Origin: Clostridium bovifaecis
Lineage (GTDB): Bacteria; Bacillota; Clostridia; Clostridiales; Clostridiaceae
Reading direction: 5' to 3'
Assembly: GCA_009738435.1 (NCBI GenBank)
Contig: CP046522.1
Span: forward strand, 1-64,000
Length of the DNA stretch: 64,000 nucleotides
Part shown: one piece after another, positions 35,102-44,011 of the stretch
How the letters are laid out: each line of letters opens with the position of its first letter
Position numbering within the stretch: the first letter of the stretch is position 1
Program-made: the position numbers and the translations under genes
Notes under the pieces: generated by a model
The model's database searches: none
Told to the model about the DNA's origin: nothing
Seen by the model: only the letters and a program-made list of their open reading frames with translations

Positions 35102-36202
35102 ATGATAAAGGTGATACGTGGTAAATTAAAGGCAGTAAACATGTTGAGTTTATTAATACTTACAATGCTCAGTATAAGACTAATAATCTTACCTAGAGAT
35201 ATAATTGAGCATGCTAAGTGTGATGCATGGATATCAATTATAGTTGTCGGAATTATTTCTTATATTAGTGCATATATTTTTTATTCTATATCTATGAAGT
35301 ACCCTAAGTTAAATTTTGCTGAAATCAGCACTAAAGTGCTAGGGGCTTTTTTAGGAAAGATAAGTATTTTAATAATAACTATTTATACTATGACAGCTAT
35401 TGGCTTATTCTTAAGACTATTTTCGGAGAGCATAAAAACATTTTTAGAGGAAACGCCAAGTATCGTAGTTATAATAGTGCTTATATGTGCTTGCTCTTAT
35501 TGTTTAATAAAAGGAATCAAAACTATAAGTATTATATATGATATTCTTTTGCCAGGTGTACTAGTGATTATTGTTACTATACTATTTATGACTTATAAAA
35601 ATGCTGAATTTAAAAATTTACTGCCTTGTTTACACAATGGATTTAGGCCAGTTATAAGTGGCTCATTACACGCAATACAGCCGGCTTTAGGATGCGGTAT
35701 AATTTCTTATATTATGCCTTATTTTGAAGAAGCAAAAGAAACAAAAAAGTGGATGAATGTGGCTGTAGCGGTAGCTATATTTGTATATTTACTTCTAATA
35801 ATAATGAGTCTAGCTGTGCTTGATGTTATGGAAATTCAGCAACTAAACTTCCCAACGATTTCTTTAGCTAAAACCATCGAGATGAGAGAAGAAATATTTG
35901 AAAGAACAGAAAGTTTTTTTATGGCTGCATGGATTCCTAATGCATTTACCACTATTGTAACATTTTATATTATAACAACCTTAAATATCAAAGAGTTGTT
36001 CAATGTAAAAAAATCTAGTGGAATTAATAAAATTATTTTGCTTCAAACACCATTTTTTGTAACTATTGCTTTACTGCCTAGAAATGTGCCAAAGCTTAAT
36101 GAATATCTGATATTGAGTAACAAAGTTGCTGCTTATTTAAACTTAGGATACCTCCCTGTATTTTTCTTAATAGTATTAATGAAGGGAAAAGGAGCTGGAT
36201 AA
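35102..36202 (+). CDS. gerKB: Spore germination receptor subunit B (GerKB type)
   Basis: Amino acid/polyamine permease-like B-subunit (GerAB/APC superfamily) that binds the germinant in the inner membrane. 366 residues with about ten membrane helices from residue 10 on. The ATG directly follows the gerKA stop (TAGATG), indicating coupled translation; a GTG three codons later is an alternative. No periplasmic or cytoplasmic extra domain. The stop leads straight into gerKC. Confidence 0.93.
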   Translation: MIKVIRGKLKAVNMLSLLILTMLSIRLIILPRDIIEHAKCDAWISIIVVGIISYISAYIFYSISMKYPKLNFAEISTKVLGAFLGKISILIITIYTMTAIGLFLRLFSESIKTFLEETPSIVVIIVLICACSYCLIKGIKTISIIYDILLPGVLVIIVTILFMTYKNAEFKNLLPCLHNGFRPVISGSLHAIQPALGCGIISYIMPYFEEAKETKKWMNVAVAVAIFVYLLLIIMSLAVLDVMEIQQLNFPTISLAKTIEMREEIFERTESFFMAAWIPNAFTTIVTFYIITTLNIKELFNVKKSSGINKIILLQTPFFVTIALLPRNVPKLNEYLILSNKVAAYLNLGYLPVFFLIVLMKGKGAG

Positions 36203-36203
36203 C

Positions 36204-37411
36204 ATGAATAAGAAATCAAAAAAATAATACTTATTTTTCTAAGCTGTTTTACTGCTATTTTCCTTTCAGGTTGCTGGGATTATATGGAGATACAGAGAAG
36301 AGGTTATGTATTGGGTTTAGGGATTGATACATCAGAACAAAAGGATATACAAAAGAATAAGATTGAAGCTATGCAAACAGAGGAAAGTGTCCCCAAGTAT
36401 ATATATACAATGCAAGTCCCTATAATTGCCAAGGCAACCATAAAGCCTGGCGTGCAGGGAGGTAGTGGAGGAAATGGAAGCAAAAAAGTATGGAATCTAA
36501 GAGTTGCAGGAAACTCGTTTTTTGAAGCAAATAGAGAGTATTCCACCAGAATTGATTACCCACCATTTTATGAGCATCTTAAGGTAATAGTAATAAATGA
36601 AGGGGTAGCAAGGGGGGGGATATATGCTCCTCTAGATTTTATATTTAGAGATCCTGAAATGAGAAGAAGAACAAAAGTTTTTGTAACTCCAGGAGAAGCC
36701 TATAATATCTTAGATATAACACCTAATATAGAGGATTATCCAAGTATGTATTTAAGATCATTACCAAATAATGCAAGGAAAAATTCGAGGATACTTCATA
36801 AAACTGATATAGGTTCAATATCCGAGGCTTTTCATAGCGGTAAAGATTTCATGCTGCCTAAAGTTGAAGCAAATAAAACGGAGATAAAAGATGCAGGAGC
36901 TGCAGTATTTAAAAAAGACAAAATGGTAGGGTGGATTGATGAAATACAAACTAACTATGCTAAGTGGGTTTCAAACACTGTGCTTGGAGGAACATTAACA
37001 GTAGAATCACCTGATGATCCTAAAAGTCAAGTTTCTTTAGAGATAAAAAGTTTAAAAACTGATGTAAAGCCAGTGGTAAATGGAGAGCAGATAACCTTTG
37101 ATATAAGCACAAAAGGAATTTTTCATATTGCAGAAATTAATCATCCTCACGATAAAAGGGCTGAGGAACAAGATTTCATAAGAGAAGTAGAAAGGATTGC
37201 AGAGAAAAAAGCAGAAAAACAAATGAGAGAAGTTATAGAATATGTACAGGGAGAATATGGTGCTGATGTATTTTTCTTTCATAAGGCGATGCAAAGATAT
37301 GCTCCTGATACCTGGGATAAGGTAGAGAAGGATTGGGATAATATATTTCCTAAGGTAAAAACAAATATAAAGGTAAATATTAAAATAGAGCAAGTTGGTT
37401 TAATAAAATAA
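36204..37411 (+). CDS. gerKC: Spore germination receptor subunit C lipoprotein, frameshifted at its N-terminus
   Basis: Lipoprotein C-subunit (Ger(x)C family) outside the inner membrane. The ATG at 36204 begins MNKKSKK and then stops. Adding one A to the A7 run near 36221 yields IILIFLSCFTAIFLSGCWDYMEI, a proper lipoprotein signal with lipobox LSGC, running into the downstream frame to 37411, 402 residues in total. The remainder shows the family pattern: Gly-rich loop, then the C-terminal domain with EYGADVFFFHKAMQRYAPDTW. Taken literally, a protein from 36284 would lack the lipid anchor. Confidence 0.88.
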
Positions 37412-37444
37412 ATTTATTAAAAATAAGCATTATTATAGGATAAG

Positions 37445-37486
37445 AAAAAAACTCTTATGATTAATTAATCATAGGAGGCTTTTTCT
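37445..37486. terminator. Bidirectional terminator between gerKC and znuB
   Basis: AAAAAACTCTTATGATTAA pairs with TTAATCATAGGAGGCTTTTT, nearly perfect. It stands between the convergent genes and overlaps the znuB end. Confidence 0.8.
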
Positions 37487-38290
37487 TATTTGTCTAAATG
37501 CTCCTTTTAGCTTTTTTGATGTAATTATTATTAGTAGAGTTACAACAGAAGTCAAAGCTATAGTACCTCCAGGTGCACTATTAATATAGTAGGAAGCTAT
37601 AAGCCCAATTATTACGTCTATAAATCCAAATATCATAGAATAGATAAGTGTTAATTTAAAACCTTTGTTTAGCTGAAGAGCAGTAGCCACTGGAACAGCT
37701 AACATAGATGATAAAACTAAAATTCCTATAATTCTTATAGATACAGATATTGTTGCGCTAACCAAAAGAGCAAAGATATAGTTTATTAACTTCACTCTAA
37801 CTCCAGCAATTCTTGCTCCTTCTTCATCAAAAGTTATATAAACAAGTTTATCGTATAAAAATATAAGGGTTAGAATAGAAATAATACTAAGTATAGATAC
37901 TGTAATAAGTTCCTGTCGAGACACTGTTAATATGCTTCCAAATAAATAAGAATTAACATTAGTACGAGTATTGCCAGTGCTTATAACTGTGATAGCTATA
38001 CCAACGCTTAAAGTCAAAATTATTACTAAAATTAATTCTGCATACTTTTTATAATAAGATCTTAAATATTCTATAAATACTCCACAAATGGAGGTAAATA
38101 TAAAAGAACTTATTATAGGATTAAAATTAAACATAATTCCAATGGCCACACCGGCTAAAGAGCTATGGGCAAGGGTATCTCCCATCATTGAATGTCTTCT
38201 CAATACTAAAAATACTCCGATAAAAGGGCAAAGTATAGAGATAAGTATGGATATCATTAATGCATTTTGCATAAAGCTATACTGTAACAT
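37469..38290 (-). CDS. znuB: Zinc ABC transporter permease ZnuB
   Basis: Membrane permease of a metal ABC-3 transporter, about eight to nine helices in 273 residues. Recognisable features: RRHSMMGDTLAHSSLAGVAIG near the N-terminus and the coupling region LQLNKGFKLTLIYSMIFGFIDV. I start at ATG 38290, preceded by AGGAGG; an upstream in-frame ATG at 38326 has no SD and lies inside znuC. It overlaps the znuC end by 14 bases. It works with ZnuC and with ZnuA encoded divergently. Confidence 0.9.
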   Translation of the reverse strand: MLQYSFMQNALMISILISILCPFIGVFLVLRRHSMMGDTLAHSSLAGVAIGIMFNFNPIISSFIFTSICGVFIEYLRSYYKKYAELILVIILTLSVGIAITVISTGNTRTNVNSYLFGSILTVSRQELITVSILSIISILTLIFLYDKLVYITFDEEGARIAGVRVKLINYIFALLVSATISVSIRIIGILVLSSMLAVPVATALQLNKGFKLTLIYSMIFGFIDVIIGLIASYYINSAPGGTIALTSVVTLLIIITSKKLKGAFRQIRKSLL

Positions 38291-38948
38291 GAGTGCTAAC
38301 CTCCTGATGGTGTCTTTTATATTCATCTACAGATCGTAAGAGACCAGTACCATTATTAAGTTCGAATATACAATCAGAATTAATCACAGCTGCTTTTAAA
38401 TTATGTTCAACAGCAATTACAGTAATATTTAAGTCTAAGTTTAAATTCTTGATTATGTTATATATTTCTTTTTGGCTTTGGACATCGATTCCTGTAGAAG
38501 GTTCGTCTAATACTATAAGATCAGGATTTCCCATTAATGCCCGGGCAATAAATACCTTTTGCTGTTGCCCACCAGAGAGATTTCCTATAAGATGGTTTTT
38601 ATAATACTCCATTCCTACCTTTTTTAAGCTATTTTCTATAGAAACTACTTCTTTTATTCCGATTGCTTTTCTATGAAAGTTAAGTACTTCGAATACAGTT
38701 ATAGGAAATTGAGAATTGAAACTTTCAAACCTTTGAGGAACATAGCCTATTTTATTTGTATTAATATTTATAGAACCTTTAGACGGCTTTAACATTTTTA
38801 GTATAAGCTTTATAAGAGTACTTTTACCGCTTCCATTTTCACCTAATATAGATACATATTCTCCTTGCTTAATGATTAAATCTAAATCATTAAGCACATA
38901 AGGAGGATGATTAGTGTATGAAAAGCATAAATTGGTAATATGAATCAT
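38277..38948 (-). CDS. znuC: Zinc ABC transporter ATP-binding protein ZnuC
   Basis: 223-residue ATPase. Walker A LGENGSGKST near residue 34-43, Q-loop in IGYVPQRFES, signature LSGGQQQKVF, Walker B LIVLDEPSTGID and the switch histidine in AVEHN are all present. It is first in the znuCB transcript and faces znuA across a spacer with a long palindrome. Zinc rather than manganese is inferred from the ZnuA partner and the neighbouring Fur-family gene. Confidence 0.9.
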   Translation of the reverse strand: MIHITNLCFSYTNHPPYVLNDLDLIIKQGEYVSILGENGSGKSTLIKLILKMLKPSKGSININTNKIGYVPQRFESFNSQFPITVFEVLNFHRKAIGIKEVVSIENSLKKVGMEYYKNHLIGNLSGGQQQKVFIARALMGNPDLIVLDEPSTGIDVQSQKEIYNIIKNLNLDLNITVIAVEHNLKAAVINSDCIFELNNGTGLLRSVDEYKRHHQEVSTHVTV

Positions 38949-38980
38949 AAAACGCCTCCAAAATAAATGGTAATATTTTA

Positions 38981-39007
38981 ATATTATTCAATACAATTGA
39001 ATAATAT
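38981..39007. promoter_or_regulatory. 27-bp perfect palindrome, probable Zur box, between znuC and znuA
   Basis: ATATTATTCAAT (38981-38992), ACA, ATTGAATAATAT (38996-39007): two perfect 12-bp arms around three bases. The core TTATTCAATACAATTGAATAA has the inverted form of Fur-family boxes. It ends two bases before the -35 box of znuA (TTGACA 39009-39014; TATTAT 39032-39037) and lies where the znuC promoter should be, so one dimer or dimer pair could control both transcripts. Confidence 0.78.
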
Positions 39008-39079
39008 ATTGACAATTAACAATGCTAAGTTTATTATATACCTAAATGCAAATAATTTGCAACTAAAAGGAGTGAATAT

Positions 39080-40000
39080 ATGTATAGAAAGATTATTGCC
39101 CTAATTACAGTTTTTATAATCACTTTTTCCTTATCAGCTTGTAATAATAAAAAAACAAATGAGGTAAATAACTCTGAAGGAGAAAAAATAGATGTAGTAG
39201 TAAGTTTTAATCCATTGAAGGAATTTACGGAGGCTATTGGTAAGGATAAGGTAAATGTAATTACAGTTATACAAGGTGGAATAGAGCCACATGATTTTGA
39301 GCCAAAGGCAAAGGATTTAGGAAATATAAATAGCGGAAAAATATTTGTTTATAATGGACTTGAGATGGAGCCTTGGGTAGATAAAGTACTGGAAAGTATA
39401 AATAACAAAGAAGTGATATTAGTAGACTCTTCTAAGGGTGTTAATGCTATTAAAAGTATTCAAAAGGAAGAGGGAGAAGATGAGCAGCATGGTGATTATG
39501 ATCCGCATATTTGGCTTAGTTTGAAAGAAGCGAAGGTACAGTCTAACAACATAAAAGAAGCTTTAATTAAAGCTGATGCTTCTAATAAGGATTATTATAA
39601 TAAGAATTATGAAGAATTTTTAGAAGAATTAGATAACCTATATAATGAATATAAGAATAAATTTGATAAGGTATCAAATAAGAAATTTGTAACTGGGCAT
39701 GCTGCATTTTCATATCTATGTAGAGATTTTAACTTAGAACAAAATAGCATTGAAGGTGTGTATTCTGAAGGGGAACCCAGTGCTAAAAAGTTAAGAGAGC
39801 TAGTAGATTATGCAAAGAAGAATGAAGTTAAAACTATTTTTGCTGAGGAAAATGCAAGTCCACAAGTATCAAACACTTTAGCAAGAGAAGTTGGCGCAAA
39901 GGTTGAAAAAATATATTCTTTAGAAATAAAGGAAGATAATAAGGATTATATCCAAAGCATGAGAGATAATTTAGAAAAGATATATATAAGCTTAAAATAA
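39080..40000 (+). CDS. znuA: Zinc-binding lipoprotein ZnuA (AdcA-like)
   Basis: Cell-surface solute-binding protein of the zinc transporter. 306 residues with a lipoprotein signal ending FSLSAC (Cys21). Metal-binding histidines are visible in GIEPHDFEP, DPHIWLS and GHAAFSYLC, plus the acidic EDEQHGDYD loop that marks zinc-type members, though only one His is in the loop. SD AAAGGAG precedes ATG 39080. It is divergent from znuCB. Confidence 0.9.
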   Translation: MYRKIIALITVFIITFSLSACNNKKTNEVNNSEGEKIDVVVSFNPLKEFTEAIGKDKVNVITVIQGGIEPHDFEPKAKDLGNINSGKIFVYNGLEMEPWVDKVLESINNKEVILVDSSKGVNAIKSIQKEEGEDEQHGDYDPHIWLSLKEAKVQSNNIKEALIKADASNKDYYNKNYEEFLEELDNLYNEYKNKFDKVSNKKFVTGHAAFSYLCRDFNLEQNSIEGVYSEGEPSAKKLRELVDYAKKNEVKTIFAEENASPQVSNTLAREVGAKVEKIYSLEIKEDNKDYIQSMRDNLEKIYISLK

Positions 40001-40038
40001 AAAAGTTGGAGGGCTTTTATTCTTCCAACTTTTTCTTT
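40001..40038. terminator. Bidirectional terminator between znuA and the Fur-family gene
   Basis: AAAAAGTTGGA pairs with TCCAACTTTTT across about 13 bases. It overlaps the 3' end of the convergent Fur-family gene. Confidence 0.8.
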
Positions 40039-40460
40039 TTGTTACAGCTGTTACAATAGCCGTATATTTCAAGTTTATGATCAGTTACTGTAAATCCATT
40101 ATTATTTATTTTAGATGTGATATCATCTACAGGACAATAATCTATAGTTTCTGTCTTCCCGCAATTCTTGCAAATAAGATGATGATGATGACACTCATTA
40201 CAAGTAATTTCGTAACTTGAAGAAGAACCATTAATGCTGGTTTTATGAACTAAGTCTATGTCTTCTAAGATTTCCATATTTCTATATACTGTAGATAAAT
40301 TGGTTTTAGGATATTTAACCTTACACTCTGTATAGATATCTTCTACAGAAAGAAATTTGCCTGTATTTTCAATAAGAACTTCTATTATAGATTTTCTTTG
40401 TTTTGTAAGTTTATAGCCTTTTTTTTTAAGGGCATCCTCAACTTTATCTATATTAATCAT
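40017..40460 (-). CDS. Fur-family regulator, probably Zur
   Basis: 147-residue metal-sensing repressor. A winged HTH (about 10-75, KLTKQRKSIIEVLIENTGKFLSVEDIY...TVYRNMEILEDIDLV) is followed by a metal domain with HHHHLIC, and two CxxC zinc-site pairs (CKNCG and CNSCN) near the C-terminus. The family includes Fur, Zur and PerR. Zur is favoured because the gene lies next to znuABC with a Fur-like palindrome, and the structural cysteines are complete. It is convergent with znuA. SD GGGAGTG precedes its ATG. Confidence 0.85.
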   Translation of the reverse strand: MINIDKVEDALKKKGYKLTKQRKSIIEVLIENTGKFLSVEDIYTECKVKYPKTNLSTVYRNMEILEDIDLVHKTSINGSSSSYEITCNECHHHHLICKNCGKTETIDYCPVDDITSKINNNGFTVTDHKLEIYGYCNSCNKKKKLEE

Positions 40461-40702
40461 TTATAACACTCCCAATACACTTTAATCTTATTTTATAATA
40501 ATTAATTTATATATTCAATGATAAAGTGCATAAGCATAGGGTTGAAAGAAGTTGGATATATGGAGTTATATAAACTTATGAATAAAGTGGTACATTATAA
40601 GTGAATATCATCAAGAAACCCATGTTATAATTTGATTAATTATTTTGTGTTATATTTAGATTTTAAGATTATATATGATATAAAGAAATAGAGGTCAGTG
40701 TA

Positions 40703-41143
40703 ATGAAAAAGGAATTTATGAAAATAGCATTGAAAGAAGCAAAGTTAGCAGGAAAGCTTAGGGAGGTGCCAGTAGGAGCAGTAATAGTAAAAGATGATCA
40801 GATTATTGCATCGGCACATAATTTAAGAGAAATACTAAAGGATCCAACAGCTCATGCAGAAGTACTTGCAATTAAGAAGGCTGCAGAAGTTTTAGGAGAT
40901 TGGAGACTCAATGGGTGTGAGATGTACGTTACGTTAGAACCATGCCCTATGTGTGCTGGAGCAATTATACAATCAAGAATAAAAAGAGTTTATATTGGCA
41001 CCTTTGACCCTGTAGCAGGATGCTGTGGTTCAGCTCTAAATGTAGTTCAAAGTGAAGAATTAAACAGTATGGTGGATGTGCAGTGGATGTATGATGAGGA
41101 GTGCAGCAGTATATTAACAGAATTTTTTAAAAAAAGAAGATAA
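40703..41143 (+). CDS. tadA: tRNA-specific adenosine deaminase
   Basis: Deaminates A34 of tRNA-Arg(ACG) to inosine. 146 residues with the cytidine-deaminase zinc motifs HAE (51-53) and PCPMC (Cys81 and Cys84) and the substrate-loop region VPVGAVIV. The 3' half (AGCCGSALNVV) is the family form. Its tRNA substrate is encoded at 24797 in this window. ATG 40703 has a weak SD (GAGGTCAGTG). The 240 bp upstream show no gene. Confidence 0.92.
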   Translation: MKKEFMKIALKEAKLAGKLREVPVGAVIVKDDQIIASAHNLREILKDPTAHAEVLAIKKAAEVLGDWRLNGCEMYVTLEPCPMCAGAIIQSRIKRVYIGTFDPVAGCCGSALNVVQSEELNSMVDVQWMYDEECSSILTEFFKKRR

Positions 41144-41217
41144 GTATAGATTATTTTATAATATAAACTTTACTAATAAATTCTATTGTAATATATTATA
41201 TATAAAAACATAAATAA

Positions 41218-41307
41218 GGAGAGATGGCCGAGAGGTCGAAGGCAATTGACTCGAAATCAATCGTAGGGGAAACTCTACCGGGGGTTCGAATCCCCCTCTC
41301 TCCGCCA
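41218..41307 (+). tRNA. tRNA-Ser (CGA)
   Basis: 90 nt with CCA and a long variable arm. The anticodon loop CTCGAAA gives CGA for UCG. It lies 74 bp after tadA and 28 bp before the ytvI-like gene. Confidence 0.97.
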
Positions 41308-41335
41308 ATTTATAAAGCCAGGAGGAATTAATTAA

Positions 41336-42391
41336 GTGAGTCAGCTTATGGAAAAGATAGATAGGCTTTTTATATTTTTTATAGTCTATACAGTTGTATT
41401 TATAACTTTCTTTAAGACATTAAGTTATACCTTGCCATTTGTACTTGCATTTCTTTTTTCATTAATACTTATAAAACCCACTAAATACCTTATAAGGAAA
41501 CTTAAATTAAAGAATTCATTGGCCTCGCTGATAACCACAGCAATTTTTTTTGCTGTAATTATTTTTGCAGTATTTGGAGTAGTATCTAACATAACACAAG
41601 AAATAATTGAATTAGGTAAAAATGCTCAGGTTTATATTTCGGAAAATAGAGAGTCTATATCTAAGTTTTCTGAAAAGATGCATAGATACTATAGCAATTT
41701 AGATCCTTCTATTGTAAGCAACATAGAAAGAAATATTTCTAGTAGTCTTACAAAAATATCCAACTCAACGGTAAGGGTTACAAGTTCAGTTTTATCAGGT
41801 GTACTCGCACTTTTTTCATCAGTTCCATATATTATTATGATTGCTCTTTTTACAGTATTAAGCACATATTACTTTACAAAGGATATGAGCTTAGCAAAAG
41901 AAAAGATAATAAGTATGATTCCAGCAGACAAGAATAGTAAGATTTTGAACACAATAAAAGAGGCAAGAAAGATGATAGGAAACTATTTATTGTCTTATCT
42001 TATAATAATACTTATCACCCTGCTGGTAACTTTAGTTGGATTCATAATCTTAGGAGTGAGGTATACTATAACTTTAAGTATACTTTCAGCAATATTTGAT
42101 ATTCTACCCATACTGGGAATAGGAACCATATATCTTCCAGTTGCAATAATTTACTTCTTTTCAGGGAATTATTTTGTTACTATCGGGGTATTGGTGTTGT
42201 TCTTAGTTGCATCTATAGTAAGACAGATAGTAGAGCCTAAAATAGTATCTTCTTCTCTGGGAGTACACCCGGTGGCTATATTAGCGGCTATATTTATAGG
42301 ATTAAAGGCAAATGGAATTATGGGAATGTTTTTTTGTATATTTCTTGTAGTATTTTATAACGTATTAAATAAGGTTGGGGTGTTAAGATAA
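41336..42391 (+). CDS. AI-2E/YtvI-family membrane protein
   Basis: 351 residues with about eight hydrophobic helices: two pairs near the N-terminus, a long soluble stretch (about 90-145), then a C-terminal bundle with the family sequence LDILPILGIGTIYLPVA-like IFDILPILGIGTIYLPVA and GVHPVAILAAIFIGLK. The family was named for autoinducer-2 export; spore-formers have a sporulation member YtvI, which this resembles in length. I choose GTG 41336 because AGGAGG lies ten bases upstream; ATG 41348 is the alternative. Confidence 0.82.
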   Translation: MSQLMEKIDRLFIFFIVYTVVFITFFKTLSYTLPFVLAFLFSLILIKPTKYLIRKLKLKNSLASLITTAIFFAVIIFAVFGVVSNITQEIIELGKNAQVYISENRESISKFSEKMHRYYSNLDPSIVSNIERNISSSLTKISNSTVRVTSSVLSGVLALFSSVPYIIMIALFTVLSTYYFTKDMSLAKEKIISMIPADKNSKILNTIKEARKMIGNYLLSYLIIILITLLVTLVGFIILGVRYTITLSILSAIFDILPILGIGTIYLPVAIIYFFSGNYFVTIGVLVLFLVASIVRQIVEPKIVSSSLGVHPVAILAAIFIGLKANGIMGMFFCIFLVVFYNVLNKVGVLR

Positions 42392-42392
42392 A

Positions 42393-42609
42393 ATGATTCA
42401 ACAAGTTATGCATAAAATGATAAACTACTTTGAAACGGATATTGAAATTAATAGATGATATGGATTTTCAAGTATTTATAGAAGCAGATTTTTTAGTAAA
42501 TATTTTTGAAGATAATGTTAAAAAAGAGGAATTACACACGATAAGAAATAAGTGTTTTAAAACTGAAATCGGAACTAAGTACTTAGAGAATATATATATC
42601 AACGTATAA
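42393..42609 (+). pseudogene. Remnant of an HD-domain hydrolase gene with internal deletion
   Basis: From ATG 42393 the frame gives MIQQVMHKMINYFETDIEINR then stops at 42456-42458. In the next frame 42457-42609 reads DMDFQVFIEADFLVNIFEDN... to LENIYINV and a stop. These look like the beginning and end of a clostridial HD-domain protein; the family N-terminus usually continues into a His-containing helix, and the C-terminal fragment resembles the conserved ending. About 100 central residues including the HD motif are missing. The join looks like a deletion, unlike the homopolymer frameshifts elsewhere. Confidence 0.6.
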
Positions 42610-42635
42610 GAAGAAAGTTGTATAACAATTTTCTT

Positions 42636-42816
42636 AGGTTAGTGTACTGAGCGCCAATTAGACGGCATAGTCGCAGAATGGGCACTAGCAGAAAGCTAGA
42701 GGCTTAGTTTAGGGAGTTTAGAAGTTTAATCTTTAAACTTCACTTATACCCTTGGACACTTTTATAACTTCTGATTTTGTGATTTGGCGTCTAACTTAGG
42801 CAGTACTCTCTAACCT
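42636..42816 (+). ncRNA. Unassigned structured RNA of about 180 nt
   Basis: Three separate segments pair in order to close the RNA: AGGTTAG (42636-42642) with CTAACCT (42810-42816), GTACTG (42644-42649) with CAGTAC (42801-42806), and CGCCAA (42652-42657) with TTGGCG (42784-42789). Inside are CTAGC/GCTAG around AGAAA (42684-42698) and GAAGTTTA/TAAACTTC (42721-42741). The G+C content is well above the surrounding spacer. A purine-rich RBS follows at 42822. It may be a leader of the lipoprotein gene or a free RNA. I do not recognise it as lysine, SAM, cobalamin or glycine riboswitch; raiA RNA and 6S RNA are possibilities I cannot confirm. Confidence 0.6.
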
Positions 42817-42837
42817 GAAATAAGGGGGGTGAACAAT

Positions 42838-43713
42838 ATGAAAAAAAGGCTAAAGGCGATAAGTTTTATTCTAATAACTATAGTGATCTTTACAGGGTGT
42901 GGTATAAAGAATCCATTTAAGAAAGATACAAAGAATGTCTCAACAACATCCGAAGATCAGAAGACGTCAGAAGAAAATAAGGATTCCAGCGTAAGCGGCA
43001 GTTTTCTAGGAAGCAAGGAATTAGAAAGTAAATATAATTTAAAGAGAAAAAACTTAGATAATGCTAGAACCACAGAAAACTTAAAAGATTTAAAAGAATT
43101 TGATGATGCTGTAAGTCTAAATACAAATTCAATGAAGAAGTCTTATGATGATAAAATAACAACAAGGAATAATGCTATTCAAGATAAAATAAAAAAAGAG
43201 CTAGATATAGAACTTCAAAGGGTTAAAGCAGAATTTGAAAATGCTAAAAATAAGGTGCAAGCTGAGTATGCGTCAGAAAAATCAAAAAATATAGCTTCTG
43301 CTGAAAAAGATAGAGAAGATAAGTTGCTGAAAGCAGAAAAAGAAAATGCAGAAAAAGAAAGAATTGTTAATGATAAATACGCTATAAAAATAGAAGTACA
43401 ATCAAAGGCTTATGAGAATGAAAAGCTTATATTAAGCAATCTATGGAATGAGTATGATAGAAAGATCAAAATAGCACAACAAGAGAGAGATAATAATAAG
43501 ATTACTTTTAAAAATAAGATTATAAAAGAATATAATAATAAATTAAAAAAATTAAGCGAAGATAAAATTACGACAGAGAGTATATGGGAAAATGCAGTTT
43601 TGAATGAAAATAAAGAAATACTAGAGTTTTATAAAAGTGAAGATGAAGAATATAAAACTAATGTAAAATCTATAATGAGCTGGAGAGATAATGAATTTTC
43701 AAAAATAACATAG
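42838..43713 (+). CDS. Coiled-coil lipoprotein of unknown function
   Basis: 291 residues. A lipoprotein signal with lipobox FTGC (Cys about 20) is followed by a polar Ser/Thr/Lys linker and then about 220 residues of highly charged helix (repeated KAEKENAEKER-type segments) that should form a long coiled coil. It would be anchored outside the membrane. ATG 42838 is preferred, with AAGGGGGGTG seven bases upstream; a GTG at 42829 is inside that SD. I do not recognise the family. It lies just downstream of the structured RNA. Confidence 0.7.
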   Translation: MKKRLKAISFILITIVIFTGCGIKNPFKKDTKNVSTTSEDQKTSEENKDSSVSGSFLGSKELESKYNLKRKNLDNARTTENLKDLKEFDDAVSLNTNSMKKSYDDKITTRNNAIQDKIKKELDIELQRVKAEFENAKNKVQAEYASEKSKNIASAEKDREDKLLKAEKENAEKERIVNDKYAIKIEVQSKAYENEKLILSNLWNEYDRKIKIAQQERDNNKITFKNKIIKEYNNKLKKLSEDKITTESIWENAVLNENKEILEFYKSEDEEYKTNVKSIMSWRDNEFSKIT

Positions 43714-43850
43714 TACTATTACAATAGGTAGAAGCAAATAGCATTTAAAAGCAGTTATGTTATTTTTACTAAAGATGATTTATTGTTCATATTATAGAAC
43801 ATTATATATTATAAGCTAACAAATACTAGTAATAAATATTTGGATTTCCC

Positions 43851-43879
43851 TTGAAATAAGTAAAAATAGATAGTATAAT
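43851..43879 (+). promoter_or_regulatory. Promoter of tRNA-Ser(GGA)-SRP RNA
   Basis: TTGAAA at 43851-43856 and TATAAT at 43874-43879 with 17 bp spacing; the tRNA starts at 43921. The 200-bp spacer upstream contains no gene. Confidence 0.8.
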
Positions 43880-43920
43880 AGTCTTTGCTTAACAAAACTA
43901 AATAATGTTTTTAAGTTTAT

Positions 43921-44010
43921 GGAGAGATGTCCGAGTGGTTTAAGGAGCACGCCTGGAACGCGTGTGTAGGGGAAACTCTACCGAGGGTTCGAATCCCTCT
44001 TTCTCCGCCA
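43921..44010 (+). tRNA. tRNA-Ser (GGA)
   Basis: 90 nt with CCA and a long variable arm. The anticodon loop CTGGAAC gives GGA for UCC and UCU. It is the tRNA expected to be sensed by the serS T-box, whose specifier codon reads TCC. Its 3' end is one base from the SRP RNA, so both come from one precursor. Confidence 0.97.
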
Positions 44011-44011
44011 G

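Noticed and set aside
37469..38326. znuB start at 38326
   Set aside because: No SD there and it would overlap znuC by 50 bases; ATG 38290 has AGGAGG upstream.
42636..42830. Assignment of the structured RNA to lysine, SAM, glycine or cobalamin riboswitches
   Set aside because: None of the conserved core sequences of these classes is present, so it is left unassigned.
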